Source of the DNA: an uncultured bacterium | Lineage (GTDB): Bacteria > Cyanobacteriota > Vampirovibrionia > Gastranaerophilales > Gastranaerophilaceae | Assembly (NCBI GenBank): GCA_900551965.1 | Contig: URYF01000067.1 | Coordinates: 1-8,854, forward strand | Reading direction: 5' to 3' | Length of the DNA: 8,854 nucleotides | In this document: piece by piece, positions 1 to 5,358 of the stretch | Position numbering within the stretch: the stretch's first letter is position 1 | How the letters are laid out: every line of letters begins with the position of its first letter | Notes under the pieces: generated by a model | Told to the model about the DNA's origin: nothing | Database searches by the model: none | The model's input: the letters and a program-made list of their open reading frames with translations, nothing else | Translations under genes and position numbers: made by a program

Positions 1-534
1 TCTGCCGACACCAACAGCAACAGCACCTGCTTCAATATATGCCTTAACTTCATCTAACTTAACATTACCTTGCGGTATAACATTTAAAAACGGCATTGGT
101 CTTAATAAGTTTTCTATATATTGGACACCGCCCATTGCTGTAATCGGATAGATTTTAACAACCGGAATACGTGATTTCCAAGCATTATAAGCCTCATTAG
201 CAGTAGAAGTTCCCGCAATAAACGGCAAGCGTTTATCTTTTGATATCTTTAACAAATTTGCTTGAAATATTGGAGAGGAAATAATCTTAGCACCGGAATC
301 CAATGCGGCTTGAGCTTGAATTGAGGTAATAATACCGCCTGCACAAATTATAGCCTTATCCGAGACTTCCCTTATGGCATTAAAGATGTTTGGAGTTTCA
401 ACATTAACCTCCATAACATCCAGCCCGCCATCAAGCAAGGCATTCACTTTATCAATAACATCCTGCTTATCTGTACTTCTTATAATTGGCAAAACTTTAT
501 TTGTTTTTAATTTTTCTATTAAGTTTATGTTCAT
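1..534 (-). CDS. KDPG/KHG aldolase family protein (Eda-like), 3' end cut by window edge
   Basis: The minus-strand frame from the ATG at 534 runs 178 codons to the window edge without a stop, so the C-terminus is missing. Class I aldolases of this family cleave 2-keto-3-deoxy-6-phosphogluconate, or 4-hydroxy-2-oxoglutarate, to pyruvate plus an aldehyde in the cytosol. What I see is the (beta/alpha)8 pattern: LPIIR at 15-19, the glutamate of MEVNVET (E42), SSP at 86-88, the Schiff-base lysine in VVKIYP (K127) followed by GG, and IPQGN at 153-157. Compared with E. coli Eda from memory, the glutamate and lysine are kept. The phosphate/carboxylate-binding residues differ: Arg49 is E46, Thr73 is G67 and Thr161 is Q155. 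The fold is clear but the substrate may not be KDPG. A Shine-Dalgarno AAGGG six bases before the ATG supports this start. Family assignment is strong; substrate is uncertain. Confidence 0.88.
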   Translation of the reverse strand, partial: MNINLIEKLKTNKVLPIIRSTDKQDVIDKVNALLDGGLDVMEVNVETPNIFNAIREVSDKAIICAGGIITSIQAQAALDSGAKIISSPIFQANLLKISKDKRLPFIAGTSTANEAYNAWKSRIPVVKIYPITAMGGVQYIENLLRPMPFLNVIPQGNVKLDEVKAYIEAGAVAVGVGR

Positions 535-557
535 AATCTACCCTTTTTTCAAAATTT

Positions 558-566
558 ATTATATCA
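558..566 (-). promoter_or_regulatory. Extended -10 promoter for the aldolase gene
   Basis: Read on the minus strand this is TGATATAAT: a perfect TATAAT (558-563) with the TG of an extended -10 one base upstream. No good -35 lies 16-18 bases upstream, which is common for extended -10 promoters. Transcription would start near 551, giving a leader of about 17 bases that holds the ribosome binding site. Confidence 0.55.
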
Positions 567-567
567 T
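562..567 (+). promoter_or_regulatory. Possible -10 for the adenylate cyclase gene
   Basis: TATCAT matches TATAAT at five of six positions and lies just upstream of the cyclase ribosome binding site at 583-588. It overlaps the opposing -10 of the aldolase by two bases. No convincing -35 is visible, so this is weak. If real, the two promoters compete for the same DNA. Confidence 0.25.
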
Positions 568-595
568 AACATTAATATCATCAGGGGAGCATATT

Positions 596-2572
596 ATGAA
601 AAAGATTAAAAACAAGTTATTTTATTTGAATTCTTGTTTAATATACATATTTTTTGCAACAGCAGCCTTTATTTTGTCATTTATATACTTAGAACCGGAT
701 GTAAAAAGTTTTTTCATATCCACATTTGCAGCAAATAAAGTCGGCGCAGATAACATTGTAGAAGTAATAATTGATGATTCCAGCACAAAATACCCATGGC
801 CATGGCCAAATTACATGTACACGGAAATTCTTGATTACTTTTCAGAGTATGCTCAGCCAAAAGTAATCGGTCTGGATATTTTCCTGCCAACAATCAATCA
901 AATGAGCAAAGCTGACACCGATTTTGTGAAACAGGTTAGCAAAATGGATAATCTTGTTGTAAGTTTTCTGCCAAAATATGACACAGAAGAACTTACAACA
1001 GATGACATTGAATTTATGAATAAATTCAAGTTAAAACAATCACTTGAGGTTAATGAAGCGGCTTTAAAACTTCCGTCAAAATACAAAAAAATTTCCAGAA
1101 TACAAGATTTTTATTATGATGCTGCAAAAAACTTCGGCTCTGTGAGAATAGACCGGGATATGATAGCCGGCAGAGTTTTTTCAGCTACAAATATATTAAA
1201 AATAGGTGATGCTTACTATCCATCATTACCTCTGAAAATGTATTTATATGAAAATTCTACAAACAAAGTAGAAATAACAGATACGCATGTAAAAATTCCA
1301 AAAACGGGGATTAAAATCCCGCATAATCTTATAACTGAAGGCTTGGTAAAAACTGATTTAAGATATTACAGCAACCGAATATTCAAAGACGGCGACAAAT
1401 ATGTCAATACAAATACAGCCCATTATATATGCCCAGCACACAAGATTATAGACTCATACAGGAACTTAAAAGCTGGGAAACCGCAAAAAGGGGATATCGA
1501 CCCTGCAATATTTAAAGATGCTGTTATATTCATCGGAATAAATGTATCAGGGCCATCTGCAGATGTATTTAGAACCCCTATGGGTAACAGGCACCCCGGA
1601 GTTGATATTCAGGCAACAGCTTATGATAACATTGCAAACAATTATTTTCTAAAATCTGCAGGATTTTTACCGCAATTTTTGCTGCTTTTGCTATTACCAC
1701 TATTCACATTCATTCTTATAATCAAATGCAGGTTTATAAAATCATTATTATCGGTATTATTACTTGATTTTGCATTTTTCATACTTTGCGCAGTTTGTGC
1801 ATATTGCGGATATTTAATGAGTTTTATTAATCCTATTACCGTACAATTGGTAACCCTGATTTTTGGATACTCGTTCAAATTCATTTCAGAAAACAGAAAC
1901 AAGGAAAAAATCAAACAAGCAATGGGCAAATATCTATCACAAGATATTATGAAAAACGTTGTAAGCAATATTGATGATCTTAAACTTGGCGGGAAACGTG
2001 CTGTGGTAACAGTTTTGTTTTCTGATATAAGAGGATTTACAAGCCTGAGTGAAAAAATGACAGCAGAAGAAGTTTCAATGATTCTGAATGAATATTTTGC
2101 AGAAATGGAACCTATTATTACAAAATATAACGGTGTTATAAACAAATTTATCGGGGACGCGGTAATGGCGATTTTCGGAGAACCTATACAAGATATTAAC
2201 CATGCGCAAAATGCAGTCAAATGTGCTTATGAAATGCTTAAAAAGGTTGAATACCTCAGAGATAAATGGTTATATGAGGGAAAACCTAAAATTGAAATTG
2301 GTGTCGGAATAAACACCGGAGAGGTTTTTATCGGTAACATAGGAACAGAAACGCGTATGGAATACACGGTTATCGGCGATACCGTGAACCTAGCATCAAG
2401 AATTGAAAGCTATAACAAGGTTTATAAAACAAACCTATTAGTCAGCAACACAACATACTCACATATTGCAGACATAGCTGATGTTATAAAAATAAGCGAA
2501 GTTCAAATTCGCGGAAAAGCTAAAAAAATGAATATTTACGAGGTTTTAAGGATAGATAACAGTACAAAATAG
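596..2572 (+). CDS. CHASE2-domain transmembrane adenylate cyclase (class III)
   Basis: A 658-residue membrane receptor cyclase that should convert ATP to cAMP. An N-terminal membrane segment (about 9-30) is followed by an extracytoplasmic CHASE2 domain (about 35-350). Its hallmarks are IDDSS with WPWPN, IGLDIFLP, and the closing TPMGN...HPGVDIQA. Three membrane segments follow (about 358-376, 384-406, 409-429), then a short linker and a cytosolic cyclase domain (about 465-650). The catalytic set is complete: metal-binding D477 (FSDIRGFT) and D521 (GDAVMAIFG), adenine-selecting K517 and T591, and transition-state N598 and R602. The Lys/Thr pair argues for adenylate rather than guanylate cyclase. 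I chose the ATG at 596, with AGGGGA seven bases upstream. The frame stays open back to an ATG at 374, but that extension runs antisense through the aldolase gene and puts extra sequence before the first membrane segment. The ligand sensed by CHASE2 is unknown. The next gene starts 14 bases downstream. Confidence 0.93.
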   Translation: MKKIKNKLFYLNSCLIYIFFATAAFILSFIYLEPDVKSFFISTFAANKVGADNIVEVIIDDSSTKYPWPWPNYMYTEILDYFSEYAQPKVIGLDIFLPTINQMSKADTDFVKQVSKMDNLVVSFLPKYDTEELTTDDIEFMNKFKLKQSLEVNEAALKLPSKYKKISRIQDFYYDAAKNFGSVRIDRDMIAGRVFSATNILKIGDAYYPSLPLKMYLYENSTNKVEITDTHVKIPKTGIKIPHNLITEGLVKTDLRYYSNRIFKDGDKYVNTNTAHYICPAHKIIDSYRNLKAGKPQKGDIDPAIFKDAVIFIGINVSGPSADVFRTPMGNRHPGVDIQATAYDNIANNYFLKSAGFLPQFLLLLLLPLFTFILIIKCRFIKSLLSVLLLDFAFFILCAVCAYCGYLMSFINPITVQLVTLIFGYSFKFISENRNKEKIKQAMGKYLSQDIMKNVVSNIDDLKLGGKRAVVTVLFSDIRGFTSLSEKMTAEEVSMILNEYFAEMEPIITKYNGVINKFIGDAVMAIFGEPIQDINHAQNAVKCAYEMLKKVEYLRDKWLYEGKPKIEIGVGINTGEVFIGNIGTETRMEYTVIGDTVNLASRIESYNKVYKTNLLVSNTTYSHIADIADVIKISEVQIRGKAKKMNIYEVLRIDNSTK

Positions 2573-2586
2573 AAATAACAGAAATT

Positions 2587-3537
2587 ATGAACATATCAGG
2601 AATATTTTATAAGACAACAGGTCTTATGAGTAAAAAACACATAGCAAAGACAGCCGAAAATATTGGAACAGATTTAATCAATATAGGTTTATCAAAGCCT
2701 CAAATTGAAGTAAATGACATTAAACAAGTAATAAAAAGTAGAATTGGAGAAAAACAATCTTCACAAATTTTGATTTCAGATAACTTTAAAGATTTCAGAG
2801 ATTTTACAATGACAAATCTCAAATTCACACAAGAACAATCCGAAAAGTTTTTTAAAGGGGTCTATGCCGCAGCAATCCCGGGTGGTGGAAAAATTAACAA
2901 ATCACTATTACAATTAGATTTGAAAAAATTTGAATCTTTGAACACGCTTGTTAACGCTGTTTCTCACGAATGTGAACATTTGTTATACCAAAGATTTGGA
3001 ATATTTATGGGCCTGGTTAGAAAGCTTGCAAAAAATAACAATGATGATCTGCCTGCAACCTTTGCTGGTAATATGAATGCCAAATTACTTGAATTTCAGC
3101 AAGAACTTATAAAATTATCAAACTTAAAAGCCCCTGTGATTGGAGGATTTACAAGATTTAAAAAAGGAGATTCAGGAATACTGGAACAAACAAATCTTAA
3201 AACGCTATCCGATCTTCATAAAAAAATAGAAGATATTTTAACATCCAAAATACTTGTAGTAAAAAATGACCAGGACAAAATTCCAATACTTGCAGGCTTA
3301 CTGACAATTATTCAGGATGAAATACGCGCATACAAAGTAGGCGGCATTGTTGAACGGAAACTATTCCATAAAAATGACAGGCTAACTAGATCTGAAATGC
3401 TTGCTCAAGTATATTCAGAAGCGTTAAAAACCATAAAAAGTGTATTAAAAAAGGAAATTATATCTTCCGGAACCAATAAAAATACAAATGAAATATTTAA
3501 ACAAGATTCAATAAAATTACTTTCAAAACAGCAATAA
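2587..3537 (+). CDS. Unrecognised protein with HExxH motif, possible metallopeptidase
   Basis: A 316-residue protein of no family I recognise. No signal peptide or membrane segment is visible, so it is probably cytosolic. Residues 123-133 contain VSHECEHLL, with H127, E128 and H131 forming an HExxH zinc-protease signature in a hydrophobic helix context. About 114 residues later, DEIRAY (E245) has the look of a glutamate third ligand as in gluzincins, but this is inference. The C-terminal third is charged and helical. The gene follows the cyclase after 14 bases, with no terminator between, and ends at a strong terminator, so the two are probably co-transcribed. The start is uncertain: the ATG at 2587 has no clear Shine-Dalgarno, while an in-frame ATG at 2626 (residue 14) has a weak AGG upstream. 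It could instead be a non-catalytic protein with a chance HExxH. Confidence 0.8.
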   Translation: MNISGIFYKTTGLMSKKHIAKTAENIGTDLINIGLSKPQIEVNDIKQVIKSRIGEKQSSQILISDNFKDFRDFTMTNLKFTQEQSEKFFKGVYAAAIPGGGKINKSLLQLDLKKFESLNTLVNAVSHECEHLLYQRFGIFMGLVRKLAKNNNDDLPATFAGNMNAKLLEFQQELIKLSNLKAPVIGGFTRFKKGDSGILEQTNLKTLSDLHKKIEDILTSKILVVKNDQDKIPILAGLLTIIQDEIRAYKVGGIVERKLFHKNDRLTRSEMLAQVYSEALKTIKSVLKKEIISSGTNKNTNEIFKQDSIKLLSKQQ

Positions 3538-3565
3538 AAAACCGGCAATCACGCCGGTCCTTTTT
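3536..3565. terminator. Bidirectional intrinsic terminator
   Basis: A perfect six-base-pair GC-rich stem, ACCGGC at 3541-3546 and GCCGGT at 3553-3558, encloses a six-base loop. Five Ts follow on the plus strand after two Cs (3561-3565). On the minus strand the A run at 3536-3540 gives a T tract directly after the stem. It lies between the convergent HExxH gene and yajQ, so it serves both. The minus-strand version is the better terminator because its T tract abuts the stem. Confidence 0.85.
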
Positions 3566-3566
3566 A

Positions 3567-4067
3567 TTATCTATAGTTTGTAAATTGAAGCGGATAATCA
3601 TATTTATCTTCATTTTTGCGTAGAGTTTGAATAACCGCCTGTAAGTCATCTTTATCTTTCCCTGTTACACGAACCTGCTCGCCTTGAATTGATGCCTGAA
3701 CTTTTAATTTAGTAGCTTTAATATCAGCAACAATAGTTTTAGCAAGTTCCTGCGTCAACCCTTTTTTTAGTTCAAAAACCTGACGAACATTTCCGCCTAA
3801 AGCGTTTTCAATAGATTTCGGATCTAAAATTTTTATACTAAGATTTCTTTTGATAAGTTTAGATTCAAGAATATCCACAATATTTTTCAATTTCATCTCA
3901 TCATTTGTAGTAATTGTGATTGCCTTATCAGCCTCCAAATCGACTTGAGAATTAGAGTTTTTCAAATCAAATCTTGAAGTTAATTCTCTTTTAACCTGAT
4001 CAATTGCGTTCACAAGCTCTTGTTTATTGTACTCTGATACAATATCAAAACTGCATTCTTTTGCCAT
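3567..4067 (-). CDS. yajQ: YajQ family (UPF0234/DUF520) nucleotide-binding protein
   Basis: A 166-residue cytosolic protein, close to the usual length of about 163. The N-terminal SFDIVSEYNKQE and the SRFD motif near residue 35 are typical, as are the central ILDPKSIENALGG, QVFELKKG and the C-terminal RVTGKDKDDLQAVI. The family has two ferredoxin-like halves and binds nucleotides or nucleic acid. A Xanthomonas member is a cyclic di-GMP effector, but most members have no settled role. I chose the ATG at 4067 because homologues begin at M-x-SFDIV-type sequence and AAGGAG lies nine bases upstream. The frame remains open to 4145, but that stretch covers the upstream terminator. It is convergent with the HExxH gene. 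A promoter must lie within about 4083-4108, where TATTAT or TATAAA could be the -10, with no strong -35. Confidence 0.95.
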   Translation of the reverse strand: MAKECSFDIVSEYNKQELVNAIDQVKRELTSRFDLKNSNSQVDLEADKAITITTNDEMKLKNIVDILESKLIKRNLSIKILDPKSIENALGGNVRQVFELKKGLTQELAKTIVADIKATKLKVQASIQGEQVRVTGKDKDDLQAVIQTLRKNEDKYDYPLQFTNYR

Positions 4068-4108
4068 AACATATTTCTCCTTATTTATAATATCAACCAA
4101 TATAACAT

Positions 4109-4134
4109 AAAAAAGCAGGATTATCAAATCCTGC
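4109..4134 (-). terminator. Intrinsic terminator downstream of the 117-residue gene
   Basis: On the minus strand a perfect eight-base-pair stem with a four-base loop (GCAGGATT at 4127-4134, AATCCTGC at 4115-4122) is followed at once by six Ts (4109-4114). It lies 35 bases past the stop of the 4170-4523 gene and before yajQ on the same strand, so the two are separate transcription units. Confidence 0.88.
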
Positions 4135-4169
4135 CTGCTACACACTACTTTTACCTATTACAAGAAATT

Positions 4170-4523
4170 TTATTTTTTAAACATTGTTTTAATCTTGGAA
4201 CCCAAAATTTTCATACCGTTCCAGATTTTTGAACCTAATTTTTTACCATACTTCCAGCAAAGAGCACCGCCGACAACTAAGGCAGCACCTTTAAATACGG
4301 TTGCCCAGATTTTTTTATCTTTTTCACGTTGAGTTTTAATTTCGACCCTATCTCCGGCCAATGAACCCATCATTGTAACACCGTTCATTGTTCCGGTAAC
4401 ACCGGGGATAAAACCTCCGCCAAGCCAAGAAGGGGCACCAGGTAACATACGGTGCATATTTGCTTCACCGATATCATCGGTAAACGCCGGATTTGTTAAA
4501 TTATATTTAACACTGTCGAACAT
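4170..4523 (-). CDS. Unrecognised small protein with one probable membrane segment and cationic tail
   Basis: A 117-residue protein I cannot assign. Residues 1-30 are polar. Residues 33-57 are rich in Gly, Met and Thr (GGGFIPGVTGTMNGVTMMG). A charged patch at 59-71 is followed by a hydrophobic stretch (about 72-90, containing AALVVGGAL). The last 27 residues are strongly basic and amphipathic, with LGSKI occurring twice, at 96-100 and 107-111. This looks like one membrane segment with a lysine-rich tail. I chose the ATG at 4523; a TTG two codons upstream (4529) is possible. The Shine-Dalgarno is poor (AGAAAG ten bases upstream). The AT-rich region before it holds a TATAAA (4554-4559, minus) as a possible -10. 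It has its own terminator, so it is expressed alone. Whether it is a real membrane protein, a membrane-active peptide or a structural protein cannot be told. Confidence 0.72.
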   Translation of the reverse strand: MFDSVKYNLTNPAFTDDIGEANMHRMLPGAPSWLGGGFIPGVTGTMNGVTMMGSLAGDRVEIKTQREKDKKIWATVFKGAALVVGGALCWKYGKKLGSKIWNGMKILGSKIKTMFKK

Positions 4524-4582
4524 AAACAATTAACTTTCTATAACCTACCTGTATTTATATAAAGTATTTTTTTGTAAAATAA

Positions 4583-4611
4583 TTTACTTTTTGTTAAAAA
4601 TTTGGTTTAAT
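4583..4611 (+). promoter_or_regulatory. Putative promoter for the RWYD-repeat gene
   Basis: TTTACT (4583-4588, four of six matches to TTGACA) and TTTAAT (4606-4611, five of six to TATAAT) are exactly 17 bases apart. Transcription would start near 4618, just upstream of the Shine-Dalgarno. The nine bases beginning at this -10 (TTTAATATT) recur at the promoter before the 4999 gene. Confidence 0.45.
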
Positions 4612-4637
4612 ATTCTTAACAATGTGAGGGTTAAAGT

Positions 4638-4946
4638 ATGAACATGTTTAAAAGGTGGTATGATGCTGATGCGGCAGTAAGCAGAGCCGTAAACGAACTG
4701 GAGAAATCAAGTGAAGATATTCAGGTACGATGTGCGGATTTTATTATTGATTTGCTAAAAGATGTTGAACTTGAAAAACTGAGTCTTGAAGATCAGTACA
4801 ACTACATTATGCGCAGATGGTACGACAAAAACATTAAAGTATCTCACGCTATTGAGTATTTAAGACTTTCTCCAAAAGATGTCAGACGCGAAACAGCATT
4901 AAAAGTTCTTGATTATCTAAAAGAACTTAAAAAGAAAAATTCTTAA
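4638..4946 (+). CDS. Unrecognised helical protein made of two RWYD repeats
   Basis: A 102-residue soluble protein that appears almost wholly alpha-helical and is built from an internal duplication. Residues 4-41 and 58-95 align without gaps at an offset of 54, with 14 identities that I can count. These include RWYD (6-9 and 60-63), VS-x-A (14-17 and 68-71), Leu 21/75, Ser 24/78, Asp 27/81, Ala 33/87, Asp 38/92 and Leu-Lys 40-41/94-95. A linker of about 16 residues joins the halves, and a lysine-rich tail ends the protein. I know no named family for it. The ATG at 4638 has GAGGG seven bases upstream, which decides it over the ATG two codons later. It is divergent from the 117-residue gene, and the next gene follows after 52 bases. 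Confidence 0.82.
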   Translation: MNMFKRWYDADAAVSRAVNELEKSSEDIQVRCADFIIDLLKDVELEKLSLEDQYNYIMRRWYDKNIKVSHAIEYLRLSPKDVRRETALKVLDYLKELKKKNS

Positions 4947-4950
4947 CATT

Positions 4951-4979
4951 TAGACATTTTAGTTATTCTGTTGTTTAAT
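4951..4979 (+). promoter_or_regulatory. Putative promoter for the 4999-RNase operon
   Basis: TAGACA (4951-4956, five of six matches to TTGACA) and TTTAAT (4974-4979, five of six to TATAAT) have a 17-base spacer. The start would be near 4986, leaving a leader of about 13 bases that begins almost at the GGAGGG ribosome binding site. It would let the small unknown gene, the radical SAM gene and the RNase gene be expressed apart from the RWYD-repeat gene. Confidence 0.48.
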
Positions 4980-4998
4980 ATTATATGGAGGGATTATT

Positions 4999-5346
4999 GT
5001 GTCTGATGAGATAAACAAAAAGGTTATCAACCTGTTTTCAAACCATAATAACAACCGTATAACACCCGAAGTTCAAAAACGGGTCAAGTTTTATGCCGGA
5101 TTCAATTATGTTAAGCTCAACAAAGACTCAAACGGAAACAAATTTAATAAAGAGAATTTGTTAAACTATTCCTCAAAATGTCATTATATGGTTACTGTCA
5201 TGCGCGAATTAGACGGCGAAGTTATCCTATACAGTTATGATGTGCCAAATAACGAACTGTTTAAATTTATGAAGTCGTTTGATGAAAACAAGCTTGACGG
5301 TAAAATTATCGAAATTGACAAATATTTTCCAAATGATTTAGCGTAA
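4999..5346 (+). CDS. Unrecognised 115-residue protein, first gene before the radical SAM-RNase pair
   Basis: A small soluble protein of no family I recognise, with no signal peptide, membrane segment or metal motif. The N-terminal 25 residues are polar and Asn-rich (NHNNNR at 15-20). The rest has an alternating pattern suggesting a mixed alpha/beta fold: a strand region at about 63-81 (YMVTVMRELDGEVILYSYD), a helix near 84-95 and a final strand at about 101-106. It starts with GTG at 4999, preceded by a very strong GGAGGG at 4987-4992 with a six-base spacer, so translation is probably efficient. The radical SAM gene follows after 12 bases, which argues for co-expression with that gene and the RNase. 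Confidence 0.82.
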   Translation: MSDEINKKVINLFSNHNNNRITPEVQKRVKFYAGFNYVKLNKDSNGNKFNKENLLNYSSKCHYMVTVMRELDGEVILYSYDVPNNELFKFMKSFDENKLDGKIIEIDKYFPNDLA

Positions 5347-5358
5347 GAGAAAAGGATC

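Noticed and set aside
374..595. Longer N-terminus for the adenylate cyclase from an ATG at 374
   Set aside because: The extension runs antisense through the aldolase gene, has no ribosome binding site, and puts extra sequence before the first membrane segment. The ATG at 596 has AGGGGA seven bases upstream.
794..806. Repeated CCATGGCCATGG palindrome
   Set aside because: It encodes the conserved WPWP of CHASE2, so coding constraint explains it.
1642..2220. Open frame on the minus strand inside the cyclase gene
   Set aside because: It lies wholly opposite conserved membrane and catalytic sequence of the cyclase and its translation resembles no protein; it is a shadow. The same holds for the minus-strand frames at 898-1086, 5730-5984 and 5828-6043.
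4109..4134. Hairpin upstream of yajQ as a riboswitch or leader element
   Set aside because: A perfect stem followed directly by six Ts on the minus strand is a plain terminator for the preceding gene, and there is no room for an aptamer before yajQ.
4068..4145. Longer N-terminus for YajQ
   Set aside because: The added 26 residues cover the upstream gene's terminator, and family members start close to SFDIVSE.
4524..4529. TTG start at 4529 for the 117-residue protein
   Set aside because: An ATG two codons later is the more usual start; the ribosome binding site is weak for either, so the choice is not certain.
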